Shown here piece after piece: positions 15,326 through 25,100 of a DNA stretch of 64,000 bases. The stretch is from an uncultured Muribaculaceae bacterium (GTDB lineage Bacteria > Bacteroidota > Bacteroidia > Bacteroidales > Muribaculaceae), in the NCBI GenBank assembly GCA_910578385.1, contig CAJTQV010000008.1, positions 62,001 to 126,000 of the forward strand, written 5' to 3'. Position 1 is the stretch's first letter. Every line of letters begins with the position of its first letter. The notes beneath the pieces were generated by a model. That model saw only the letters and a program-made list of their open reading frames with translations, had not been told where the DNA came from and made no database searches. The position numbers and the translations under genes were made by a program.

Positions 15326-16666
15326 TTAGCGTACGATAGTCTTAGAAGTCTTGTTGCCTTCCTTAACGATTACAACCTGGCCAGCCTCGGGGTTAGCAAT
15401 CTCAACACCCTGGAGGTTGAAGTAACGCTTAGCCACGTTCTCTGAGTCGGTGTAGATACCATCTACTCCTGTACCATCAGGAATTGTGAACTTGTAGGTT
15501 GCATTCTCCACTGCATTCCACATGAGTGTGTTAAAGGGGTTTTCAGTGGTACCGAAGTAGATATTCTCAAGATTTACTGTGCGGTTAGCAGCATTGTACT
15601 TTGAAGGAGTAAGCTTTCTCTCAGCAAACTCTTTAGCAGCCTCTGCCACAGTCATACCCTCGTTAAATACCCACATACCTTCGATATTGTGGAAGTAGAT
15701 TTCTTGAGGGAAACCATCTTGTGTCACTGTCATCCACAGACCGCTGCCGGTGAGAGGACGCATACATACGAAGTCAGGATTCTCGATATTGAACACGATG
15801 TAACCCCCTACTGTAGGATCCTCATTGACCAGAGCCCAGTCACCTGTGCTATAGGGATTCTTGGCTGCGTAGAGACCGGCATTAGCCTTATTCTGATACA
15901 TGTCTACCTTAACAGGGGCAATCTCGTAACCCTCGTCCATAATACCGTTGACGATACCCTCAGTGAAAGTTGATTCACCGACATAGTTCCACTCTGATTC
16001 TTTGAATGTGAAGTAGTCGGGATAAACCAGCTTCAGACCCGTCATACCGCCGAGCCAACCCCTCTCACCATCCATATCAACACCGATATAAATTGTTGTA
16101 GTCTCGGGGAACTCGATTGTTCCGTCAGCGTTGATTGTACCTGTCACAGATTCTGCATCTACCCACTGCTGCTGATCCAGATTCATCTCCATGAGGACAA
16201 GAGAGATTTCATAGTCAACGGTGGTGCCGTTCGGGGTATATTTACCGATTCCCTGATTGTCCTCCGCTGCTATGGTGATTTTAGAAGCACTCAGATCCAC
16301 AGTAGCAAGAAGCGGATCCATTTCCACGTTGCTGTATTTTGTAGCCCAGGGATTCATGGTGATAAGAACCAGGTCCACGTCAGCAGCCTCGATTATCGCG
16401 TCTACAGCGTCATAGACAGGTTCTCCCGTCTGAGAATTATTCAGTGCCGGGTCGTATTCACCGACATACACACCTTCGATTTCCTCTGCCGATGCGATAC
16501 GGGCCGGACCTGCTTTTGCAACCTTAGATGCAGCGTCTTTTACCTGTACTGTCTTTACGGGCTCTCCTACGAGAGTTGCTGTTTTTTTCATCTGCACTGT
16601 CTCGAAAGCTGATGCAGAAGCAACCACTGCCATTGAAAGGGCAAGTGTTGAGTAGAACTTTTTCAT
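15326..16666 (-). CDS. Secreted protein with T9SS-like C-terminal tail, tandem paralog B
   Basis: 446 residues with a signal peptide (MKKFYSTLALSMAVVASASA). It has an extra Lys/Val-rich segment at about 22-60 that paralog A lacks. The rest aligns with paralog A: GEPVYDAVDAI, a W-N-Y-V-G module with FTEG, LYAAKNPYSTGDW, PLTGSGLW, RKLTPSKY. It ends GVDGIYTDSENVAKRYF then NLQGVEIANP and TSKTIVR, the Por-type tail. No catalytic signature is seen. It is separated from paralog A by its own promoter and terminators, so each is probably an independent transcript. A tandem duplication kept at moderate divergence suggests two versions of a surface or secreted binding protein. Confidence 0.88.
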   Translation of the reverse strand: MKKFYSTLALSMAVVASASAFETVQMKKTATLVGEPVKTVQVKDAASKVAKAGPARIASAEEIEGVYVGEYDPALNNSQTGEPVYDAVDAIIEAADVDLVLITMNPWATKYSNVEMDPLLATVDLSASKITIAAEDNQGIGKYTPNGTTVDYEISLVLMEMNLDQQQWVDAESVTGTINADGTIEFPETTTIYIGVDMDGERGWLGGMTGLKLVYPDYFTFKESEWNYVGESTFTEGIVNGIMDEGYEIAPVKVDMYQNKANAGLYAAKNPYSTGDWALVNEDPTVGGYIVFNIENPDFVCMRPLTGSGLWMTVTQDGFPQEIYFHNIEGMWVFNEGMTVAEAAKEFAERKLTPSKYNAANRTVNLENIYFGTTENPFNTLMWNAVENATYKFTIPDGTGVDGIYTDSENVAKRYFNLQGVEIANPEAGQVVIVKEGNKTSKTIVR

Positions 16667-16740
16667 ACTTCTTTTATTAAATTAAACATTGAAATTTCTT
16701 TGGAAAGAATGCTGAATGCGGATTCTTTTAGATTCGGCTA

Positions 16741-16772
16741 CAAATTTAAAAAAAATTTTCTATTATCCCAAA
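16741..16772 (-). promoter_or_regulatory. Bacteroides-type promoter of paralog B
   Basis: On the minus strand TTTG (16769-16772), a 20-nt spacer and TAAATTTG (16741-16748) match the TTTG/TAnnTTTG consensus exactly. Transcription would start near 16734, giving a leader of about 70 nt before ATG at 16666. Confidence 0.75.
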
Positions 16773-16844
16773 AAAAATTTTAAAAATATAATCTGTGTAG
16801 GAACGATTCCTCTTTTAAGACCAGACTTTGAATGAGATAAAATA

Positions 16845-16877
16845 TAAGGAGGTAGCCGAAATTGAGCCACCTCCTTA
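16845..16877 (-). terminator. Terminator of the C10 peptidase gene
   Basis: A 9-bp perfect stem TAAGGAGGT (16845-16853) with ACCTCCTTA (16869-16877) lies about 20 nt past the stop at 16898. The minus strand continues into AT-rich sequence without a long T run. It would end transcripts of the peptidase gene before the promoter of paralog B. Confidence 0.7.
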
Positions 16878-16897
16878 TTTTAACTGCTTGTATTGGT

Positions 16898-19333
16898 TTA
16901 GCGTACAATCACTTTATCAGTTTTCGCACCTATGCGGCGGATGAGAACCTGACCGGGCTGAGGATCAGTGATCTTGACACCCTGCAAATTATAATACTCC
17001 GTTTTCTCCTCATTCTCCTCAACGCCGATACCATCAACTCCGCTTGAATCGATAACAAAATATATCGGTGATCCGAGGTTGAGCCATGATGAAGCCTTCG
17101 TGTATCTTGCCACGATAGCATAGAGTGCTCCTGCCTCTGCCTCAGGGAAGCTGACATTCACTACATTCTCACTGTTGTCACCCCTCTCCATGAAAAGAGC
17201 TTCCTGGAATATCTGGTCAGCAGATGTGAGAGGAATCAAGGTCGATGCTTTCTCCGAATCAACCTGGAGGATTGACAGCTTGGCATAACCTGAGAAATAT
17301 CCTGCACGTACACTGAAATTGAAGTTAACATCAAAATCGGAAGGTTTGTTTACAACATAAGCATTGAAGGTCGAACCGGCATAATCTACTGATTCTACCT
17401 GGGCATCAGCAATATCAAGTTTTTTCAACGTCAACGAGAATGTCGAAGGGGCACTCTCCATTGTATAGGTACCGAAGTTGCCAAAAGAGGTATTTGTTTC
17501 AGGATCAGATATGTTGAGTGTGAATTCCGAAGGTGAAGTAAACTTATATCCGTCGGCAGGAGAGAACTTCACAATCAGTTCATGTTCCACTGTCTGGTCA
17601 GGACCGACCGTGAGAAGAGAGTTCGACCCTGTCATAACCACAGTGGTTCCGTCAAGAAGACGCGGCACAATACCCTGGGTCAGCTCTACGTCAGAATTGT
17701 TCTCAACCTTTATTTTGAGAAGAATAGGTGTATTATAATAGAACTTTGAGGCAACCTCCACATCAACAATCTTGAGATTTTTCTGCTCCGGCCGCGTAAT
17801 GGTGTAGCTGTCGTTTGACCGATTCAGATAGACGTAGTTGCTATACCCCCACGGAACCAGGATTTCCTCCCAGTCACCATCTGTAGTCTTGAACATCATG
17901 GTGACCTTGTATTCCCCGTTCTCCAGCTCAGGCAGCGCTGCCACAACTCTTGAAGAGGGAGCGGTACCGGTACTGTACGCGGGAACCACACTGACGCTTT
18001 CTTTTGAGCCGATAAGAGCCGGAACAATCACAGGAGAGGCTGTGGAACCAATTCGGGCGAATGAGATTCCAAATGACCCTTCCACGATGTTGTCGCAATA
18101 GTTTGCATATCCACGCGGAGTATAATCGGCCATGCTCGCGGAGAAATTACCACCGACTATTTCACCGGTCAAATTACCCAGCTGAGTAAGATTAAGTTTG
18201 TATGAAGATGGTTTTCCCGTTTTTGGCTGAATGCCGAATATGGCGTTCTGACCGAAGTTAAATCCACCACCATAGCCACCGATTCCCATTGACTCGGGGT
18301 TCAGAGCATCGAGCGAGTAGTAACCGTCGGAAACGCCACTCCATCCCCAGTTGAAATGGAAGTATCCCTTTCCGTCATAACCGTCGCAGACAAAAGAGTG
18401 ACCCATGTCTCCGGGATCCCGGCCATTTATGATTACAGGACCGACATTTTTAAGGTTGTCATATATCATCTGAGTCCAGTCACTCATCGAATAGAGAAGG
18501 CGGTACTCAGAACGGCAGTCACCATCGTAGTCGAAATACGTGCGGAGCGCACGGCCGATTGTGAAACCCGACGCGCCTGAAGCATCAAGACCGTAGCTCA
18601 TGCTCACGGAATATCCACAGGCAACCATCAGGTCAGCCACAGCCTTGGCTTGCGCGCTGTTGTAGGTTCCGGGAAGATAACTGTCGAGCATGTTATCCCA
18701 ATCGAATTTCAATTCGGCAAGATCCTGCGAGATACTTACACCCAGCTTGGACGCATAATAATTGATAGTGCCGGTGCCATGTTCGGGATATTTGAAATAG
18801 TTCATCACCTGTGCCATCGAGGTCGCCACACAGCCGGTATAGGCATGCTGTGTGCCATCTTTGGGTGTAGGACAGGAATCGTTATATGGCGTGCCCTGAT
18901 CCCAGGTGGTTTTCATGAGCGGTGTGATTGCAGCCAGTCCGTCCGGGGCAAGCGGGGCTGATGCTGAGCCTGCGCCCTGCGAAACAGCCCATTCAATCTG
19001 GCGCGACAGTTCGGAAAGCCACCATTTCATATTGTCCGGAATATTCTCGGCATCGAAAGTACCGGTATCACTGTAACCGAGCACAGGGAAAGCCACATCA
19101 TCTGCCGAAAGGATTGCGAAACCCTTGTTGTCTCCGGTTGTGAATACGTAGGCTGCAGCCTGGTTTGCATCAGTCCTGACAGTATAAACCGGATTCTTGA
19201 CATAGTTAACAGCAGCAACCTTGTTAGGGCCGCCACCGGCAACACGTGCCAAAGCCTCGGCCGGAGAGAGCGGCGCAGCCGAAACTGATCCGGCAGCAAG
19301 TAACCCGGCGAGTAATACAACCAATTTTTTCAT
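16898..19333 (-). CDS. C10-family (streptopain-like) cysteine peptidase with T9SS-like tail
   Basis: 811 residues: signal peptide (MKKLVVLLAGLLAAGSVSA), a Spi-like propeptide region at about 20-135 (AYVFTTGDNKGFAILSADDV), the peptidase domain at about 135-365, then beta-rich domains and a tail with YYNLQGVKITDPQPGQVLI ending in KVIVR. The catalytic Cys168 lies in YTGCVATSMAQVMNYF and the catalytic His312 in GHSFVCDGYDG, followed by FHFNWGWSG with the conserved Trp. These match SpeB, periodontain and Bacteroides Bfp proteases. It is probably secreted as a zymogen, cut by itself or others, and anchored or released through the T9SS. Lying next to SusCD it may supply peptides for uptake. Confidence 0.93.
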   Translation of the reverse strand: MKKLVVLLAGLLAAGSVSAAPLSPAEALARVAGGGPNKVAAVNYVKNPVYTVRTDANQAAAYVFTTGDNKGFAILSADDVAFPVLGYSDTGTFDAENIPDNMKWWLSELSRQIEWAVSQGAGSASAPLAPDGLAAITPLMKTTWDQGTPYNDSCPTPKDGTQHAYTGCVATSMAQVMNYFKYPEHGTGTINYYASKLGVSISQDLAELKFDWDNMLDSYLPGTYNSAQAKAVADLMVACGYSVSMSYGLDASGASGFTIGRALRTYFDYDGDCRSEYRLLYSMSDWTQMIYDNLKNVGPVIINGRDPGDMGHSFVCDGYDGKGYFHFNWGWSGVSDGYYSLDALNPESMGIGGYGGGFNFGQNAIFGIQPKTGKPSSYKLNLTQLGNLTGEIVGGNFSASMADYTPRGYANYCDNIVEGSFGISFARIGSTASPVIVPALIGSKESVSVVPAYSTGTAPSSRVVAALPELENGEYKVTMMFKTTDGDWEEILVPWGYSNYVYLNRSNDSYTITRPEQKNLKIVDVEVASKFYYNTPILLKIKVENNSDVELTQGIVPRLLDGTTVVMTGSNSLLTVGPDQTVEHELIVKFSPADGYKFTSPSEFTLNISDPETNTSFGNFGTYTMESAPSTFSLTLKKLDIADAQVESVDYAGSTFNAYVVNKPSDFDVNFNFSVRAGYFSGYAKLSILQVDSEKASTLIPLTSADQIFQEALFMERGDNSENVVNVSFPEAEAGALYAIVARYTKASSWLNLGSPIYFVIDSSGVDGIGVEENEEKTEYYNLQGVKITDPQPGQVLIRRIGAKTDKVIVR

Positions 19334-19566
19334 AGGAATTAAGTATTATTTGATTCAATCTATAACATGCTGCAAAACATAAAATCAAAGAATGTAAAGA
19401 ACTCTCAACGAGGTTAGGATTTTGTGCCCGATAAGCCATACGCACACTCCAAGAAATGTCTGATTGCAGTCATCTGCAAAGTAAATAATAAAAAGTGGAA
19501 TTTGCAAATAAATCTTTCAAATCGCAGAGATTTAGCAAACAAATAAAATGGACTCATATCAAACGC

Positions 19567-19600
19567 AAGGTGCGCCGCGATCAGAATCACGGCGCACCTT
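19567..19600 (-). terminator. Intrinsic terminator of the SusCD operon
   Basis: A strong stem AAGGTGCGCCG with CGGCGCACCTT lies 28 nt past the stop of the lipoprotein gene at 19628. It ends the susC-susD-lipoprotein transcript and separates it from the C10 peptidase gene, so the peptidase must have its own promoter in 19334-19566. I found no clear TTTG/TAnnTTTG pair there. Confidence 0.85.
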
Positions 19601-19627
19601 TATACAGTTGGATTGATTATCGGATGA

Positions 19628-20521
19628 TTAATGAACCCATGTGAACGAGAGCTGCTCCATCACATCCGAAACTGTCACTTCATCATCTTCGGGATCATTA
19701 TAGTCGCTGAAACCGATAGCGACATTGATGATGTAACGGGTCTTCGAGTTCTTGAATGAAGAACCGGTGTCGGGAGCCATTCCGAGGAACAGGTAAATGG
19801 GCATACCATTTTCATCGATGTCGGTCAGACCGGTAGACTGCCATCCATCAGGCAGCGTGTCGGCCTTATAGAGAGAACCCTTGTAGCAGATGAACTCGAT
19901 GTTCTCACCCTCGGGAGCCTCACCATCGGTCAGATACCAATAGGGAGAAACCAGACGGTAGAGAGCCTTCTTGGAATCCGGATAGTTTGTAGCCACCTGG
20001 ATTGGCACATCTACAGCGTCCTCTGTTTCGAGGAATGAAGATGTGAGCTGCGCATAACCCGCATCCTCCCAGATAAGAATGAGCTCGTGACGAATCTTGA
20101 AGCTGAGAGACTGGTTGTCCTTATTGACGCTCAGGATACCATCCTCGGGTTCGGTGAGCTTTATAGTAGCTGCATAGTCGAAACCGGGCTCGATGAGACT
20201 TGCATCGATCGAGATGGGGTACTCCGCAGTCAGCTTGCCTTTCTCAAAGGTTACTGTGGAAGGACCGGAGAGACAGTCAGTCTTTGTTTCGAAAGTTACA
20301 TCGATTGTTGCTTCCGTACTGGCGTCGGCACGAGAGACTGTAACATTGTAGACTGACGGCATATCGTCATCAGCAGGAATTTCCACGGTGAGCGACGGCT
20401 TAGCGAATGCGTAGGCTTCGCCGTATGATTTCGGGCCATCCCAGTATTTGCCTTCGCTGCACGAAGTGAGCGCAAGCATGGTGAGGGAAAGCGCGGAAAG
20501 TGCTATATTTTTGAATTTCAT
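19628..20521 (-). CDS. SusCD-linked surface lipoprotein, unknown fold
   Basis: 297 residues with lipobox LTSC (Cys21). The N-terminal half is beta-rich (about 40-145; VYNVTVSRADASTEATIDVTF), like Ig-like or BACON-type domains. From residue 148 a second module begins WEDAGYAQLTSSFLETED and includes SKKALYRLVSPYW, which resembles a stretch of the two tandem secreted proteins at 13862-16666. It is the last gene of the operon with SusC and SusD, where a surface ligand-binding lipoprotein is usual (SusE/F position). It probably captures the nutrient, perhaps peptides given the nearby peptidase, but no binding site can be read. Confidence 0.85.
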   Translation of the reverse strand: MKFKNIALSALSLTMLALTSCSEGKYWDGPKSYGEAYAFAKPSLTVEIPADDDMPSVYNVTVSRADASTEATIDVTFETKTDCLSGPSTVTFEKGKLTAEYPISIDASLIEPGFDYAATIKLTEPEDGILSVNKDNQSLSFKIRHELILIWEDAGYAQLTSSFLETEDAVDVPIQVATNYPDSKKALYRLVSPYWYLTDGEAPEGENIEFICYKGSLYKADTLPDGWQSTGLTDIDENGMPIYLFLGMAPDTGSSFKNSKTRYIINVAIGFSDYNDPEDDEVTVSDVMEQLSFTWVH

Positions 20522-20561
20522 ATTTACTTCGATAATTAAGAATTACACGAACATTGATAAA

Positions 20562-22163
20562 TTAGATGTCATCAACAGGACTCGGCTTTGCCCAAGCCTC
20601 GTTGTTGTCACCGATAGCCTTGTTAGCCTGCATCTCACCATTGGGGATAAGGATAGGCTTAAGAGGAGCGGGGACATTGTAAACCCATACTGACTCCCAG
20701 CCACCGCCACGGCGGTCAAGACCCTTGTTCAGACGAAGGAGGTCAAAGTAGGCCAGACCCTCGCCCCACAGCTCGATACGACGCTGCAACCAGCACTCTT
20801 CCTGCACCTCTTCCTTAGAGCTTGCGGTGACAGTATAAGAGGGGTTACGATATGTCTTGATGAAGTTTTCAAGCATAGTCGCACCTGCAGAGGGATTACC
20901 GGCCATTGCCGTAGCCTCAGCCTGGATGAGATACATCTCCTCGACACGCATCAGGAAGTAGTCGTTGGCGTTGGTTACAGTTCCGATTTCATTTTGATAT
21001 GCACCGAACTTAACCTGTGTATAACCTTCAGGACTGAATTTTGCGAGGAATTTTGCTTCAGCCGATGTCAGGTTGTTACTTGAGCCGCTTGAGCTTAGCC
21101 ACCAACCTTTACGGGCGTCATTTGTACCGATTGCGGCATAGAGAGCCTTGTTGATACGACGTGTAGCACCTACTGTCCAGTAACCGTTGCTGTTGAACGA
21201 GCCCATCATCGAGGGGAAGTTCACAATACCTGAGGTAACGGCACGGTCAGTCTCCTGAATATAGATTGCCCACATACACTCGTGGTCGTTTGAATCCCAG
21301 AAACCGGGGCGAGATGCCTCTTCAATTGAAAGAGGAGTACATCCGGAAGTCTGGATAGCCTTGGCTGCGTCGTCGGCAGCAGCCTGCCAGTTGTTCATCA
21401 CGAGGTTCACACGTGCGCGGAGACCATAGGCTGTTCCGAGCGAAACGAAACGTTTCGAACCGGTAGATGCGATTTCAGTAACAGGAAGACCGCTCTTGGT
21501 CAGCAGATCAATCGCAGTGTTGAGGTCGCTGAGAATCTGGTCATATACCTCCTGTACAGTTGCACGCGGTGCACCGTTAAGAGCGGCCTCATCAGAGTTA
21601 AGGTCTGTGATGAGGGGTACACAGGGAAGCGACTCATGACCGACATAAGTGTACTGGTAGAGCTGCGCGAGGGTGAAATAGATGTATGCACGGTTTGCAT
21701 AACCCTGAGCTGCGAAGAGCTGGAGCTGTGCACTCTCCGGTTCAGCACCAATCGACGCGATAACATCGTTTGCCGCCTTGATCACCTTGTAGCCGAGATA
21801 CCAGGACATACTGCCGACATAGGCTGTATTGGTACCCCATGAATAGTCGGAAACATCAGTTGAATACCAGTTGTAACCGATGTTTGAACTTACAAGGTCA
21901 GCAGTACCGGAGTCGAGCATGAGGCCCAACGAAGGCCATCCGAAGTCGAAGTGAGCTTCGGCATATACTGACATGACACGTGGATATACCGCCGAGATAC
22001 CTACCACGCCGGCCGAAGCGAGTTCGGGATTCATCTCAACCGACTCCTCCTTCTGATCCGCAGTCACGTACGAATCCTCAGGGATAGTGTCGAGATTGTT
22101 ACAGCTCGACAGACCCATTGAGAAGAGTGTCGCGGCTGCAATGTAATATATTTTTCTTTTCAT
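20562..22163 (-). CDS. SusD/RagB-family nutrient-binding outer-membrane lipoprotein
   Basis: 533 residues with a lipoprotein signal (LSSCNNLDTIPEDSYV). SusD-family marks include the TPR-like helical region (AQLQLFAAQGYANRAYIYFTL, the usual RAxAYF-type segment), PLITDLNSDEAALNGAPRATVQEVYDQIL (the PxR-TVxEVY motif), YGLRARVNLVMNNW, and a C-terminal block RRIELWGEGLAYFDLLRLNKGLDRR. It forms the lid of the SusC transporter encoded 36 nt upstream and binds the imported ligand at the cell surface. Ligand unknown; the C10 peptidase next to the operon favours peptides over glycans. Confidence 0.96.
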   Translation of the reverse strand: MKRKIYYIAAATLFSMGLSSCNNLDTIPEDSYVTADQKEESVEMNPELASAGVVGISAVYPRVMSVYAEAHFDFGWPSLGLMLDSGTADLVSSNIGYNWYSTDVSDYSWGTNTAYVGSMSWYLGYKVIKAANDVIASIGAEPESAQLQLFAAQGYANRAYIYFTLAQLYQYTYVGHESLPCVPLITDLNSDEAALNGAPRATVQEVYDQILSDLNTAIDLLTKSGLPVTEIASTGSKRFVSLGTAYGLRARVNLVMNNWQAAADDAAKAIQTSGCTPLSIEEASRPGFWDSNDHECMWAIYIQETDRAVTSGIVNFPSMMGSFNSNGYWTVGATRRINKALYAAIGTNDARKGWWLSSSGSSNNLTSAEAKFLAKFSPEGYTQVKFGAYQNEIGTVTNANDYFLMRVEEMYLIQAEATAMAGNPSAGATMLENFIKTYRNPSYTVTASSKEEVQEECWLQRRIELWGEGLAYFDLLRLNKGLDRRGGGWESVWVYNVPAPLKPILIPNGEMQANKAIGDNNEAWAKPSPVDDI

Positions 22164-22199
22164 ATTGGTTTATCTGTTTAGTGTGAGAATCAAGAAGGT

Positions 22200-25100
22200 T
22201 TAGAATTCCACATGGATACCACCCGAGATACAACGCGAAGCCTTGTAGGTTGCACCCTCAGACGCTACGTAGCCCTGACGGGGGTCCATACCCTTGCGTG
22301 CCGACCAGAGGAAGAGGTTCTCGCCCGAAGCGTAGATACGCACATTCTGGAGACGGAGTTTGTTTACGAAGTTCTTCGGCAGTGTGTAACCGATAGTCAC
22401 GTTCTGCAGCGAGAGATAGTTGCTTGAAGTAAGCCATCTTGTAGAAGATGAGTTAGTGTACTGGTCTTCACTGCTAAGACGGGGAACGTCTGTATTTGTG
22501 TTCTCGGGAGTCCAAGCCTTGTTGATGTCGGTATGCCAGTTCTGGCCGAGATACTGACCACCGCTGTGCATAAGGTTCTGATAAGTATAGTCAAGAATCT
22601 TACCACCGAACTGATATGCGAACGAAGCAGAGAAGTCAACACCGAAGAAAGTCAGGTTGGTGCCGAAACCACCATAAGCCTTGGGCATGATATTGCCGGT
22701 TGCCTGACGGTTGTGGCTATATGCATCGTCGTAGTTGGTTGTGAGGAACTCGTTACCGTAAACAACGTTACCGTACTTGTCGTAAGTTCTGTTACCGTCT
22801 GCATCAAGAACGGGAGATGCATCCCAGTAAAGCGCGAGACCTGTAGCAGGATCAACACCTGCGTACTTCACGAGATAGAGGTCGTACATAGACTCACCCT
22901 CGCGGAAGATACGGCTACCGCTGATCATCTGACCCTTCAGGTCGGGGTGGAGCTCAAGCACCTTGTTGTTTACGTTGGTGATGTTGAAGTTGATATCCCA
23001 CACAACATTCTGGTTCGAGATGGGACGAACATTAAGTTCGAGTTCGACACCACTGTTACGCATCGAACCGATGTTCATAGGTATCGAAGAATAACCGAGC
23101 GACGGAGAAACAGGCTTGTTATAGAGCATGTCTGAAGTCTGGCGGTTGAAGTACTCGATTGTACCATAAACGAGACCCTTCAGGAAGCTGAAGTCGAAAC
23201 CGATATTGAACGAGTTTGAAGTCTCCCATGTAAGGTCTTTGTTACCTTTCTGTGCGAGCACACCGTCAGACCATACGCCGTCAGAACCGCTGATGTAGTA
23301 GAGATCCTGCCAGGGATAGTAGCCGAGACCCACGTTGTCATTACCCTGCTGTCCGAAAGAAGCCTTGAACTTCAGCTGGTCGAGCCATGTGGCACGCTCC
23401 ATGAATTTCTCCTTTGCGATGTCCCATGCTGCAGAAAGCGACCAGAAAGTACCCCAGCGTTTCTTGGGATCGAAGCGTGAAGAAGCGTCACGACGAACAG
23501 ATACGCTGAAGAAGTAGCGATCCTCGAACGAGTAGTTTGCACGGCCGAAGATACCGCGTGTGCCATACTGGTTATGTGAACCGTAAGGGTTCTTGTTGTC
23601 GATGGTATTGTTGATAACCCAGCTGTCCGGGAGATAGAGGTTCTGGCCACTGCCCTGAAGATCCTCGATTTCCATGTCGTAAGCTTCATAACCGACGAGA
23701 AGGTCGATTGTGTGCTTGTCAGCAAATGTACGGTTGTAGGTTGCGAGAGCCTGATAGTTGAGCGAGCTCATACGCTGGAAAAGCTGGTATGCTGAGCCAC
23801 CGTAGTCAGCGCTCTGGCCATAGTAGGGGTTACCAAGTTTATGATAACGGGTGTTGTCGAGATAGTAACCGAGTGATCCGTTGATTGAAAGACCCTCGAT
23901 CGGAGTGATATTCAGATACCATTTGCCATTGAAGAGGTCATAGAGATAATCCTCTGTGTCGTAAGCGAGGTTACCGGCAGGGTTGGATGAAGACATCCAG
24001 TTACGTGCGTGGGGCACAATCTTACGGTCACCATAGTCATAGATTTTCTTACCTGTTGACTGGTTGTACATGATGTTGCCGTTGGCATCGCGCACATACA
24101 TAGGATAGTAGGGAGCAATCTGGTCAGCCATGAGGAATGAGTTGCCCGAAGAGTTGCTCGTTGTCTGGTCACCGGGATAACCGCTATTGATATATGTGTA
24201 GCTCATGTTGGTACCGATCTTCAACCAGGGCTGAACCTGATAATCGACAGCGGCACGTGTACCGAAACGCTCGAAGTGTGATCCCTCGATAAGACCCTCG
24301 TCACCAAGGTAAGATCCTGACACATAGTATGTAAACTTGTCAGTACCACCCTTCACATTGAGGTTGTATTCCTGACGGAGACCTGTACGGATCTGTTCCT
24401 TATACCAATCATCGGGAGTATAGTAATATGTACCGTCGGAATAACCGAGAGTAGCGTTGGGATTCACTTTACCGTCAGCTGTGAACATTCCCTCGTTCTC
24501 GGGAAGAGTATATACCTGATAACCAAGTTTACGGAAAATCTGGGCATTCACGGCATTGTGTGCAGCCGCTGCCGACATTGTGCCGGTATAATAGTTACCG
24601 TTGTAAAGAGACTTGTACGCAGTCTCCATGAACTCGGTGGTCGAGCCGAGCACGTCATAGTTGGGCACGCCACGTGTGTTGGCACCCCAGCGGGCGTCGA
24701 TTGATACACGGGCCTGACCCTGAGAACCCTTCTTGGTTGTGATAAGCACGACACCGTTAGCACCACGGGCACCGTACAGAGCAGCTGCGGCAGCGTCCTT
24801 GAGGACAGTCATCGACTCGATATCCATTGTATTGATACCGGAGATGTCACCATCATAGGGAACACCATCGAGCACGTAGAGAGGATCGTTGCTCGCGTTG
24901 ATTGAGCCGACACCGCGGATGCGGAGAGTCGGAGCTGTACCGGGCTGACCATTGGAGCTCTGCACCTGCACACCGGCGATTTTACCGGTGAGAGCGTCGG
25001 TTGCCGACGAAACGAGCGAGTTCTCGATGGTCTCGGCTTTCACTACAGAAGCAGAACCGGTGTAGGCAGACTTCTTGGCCGTACCATAAGCAACCACAAT

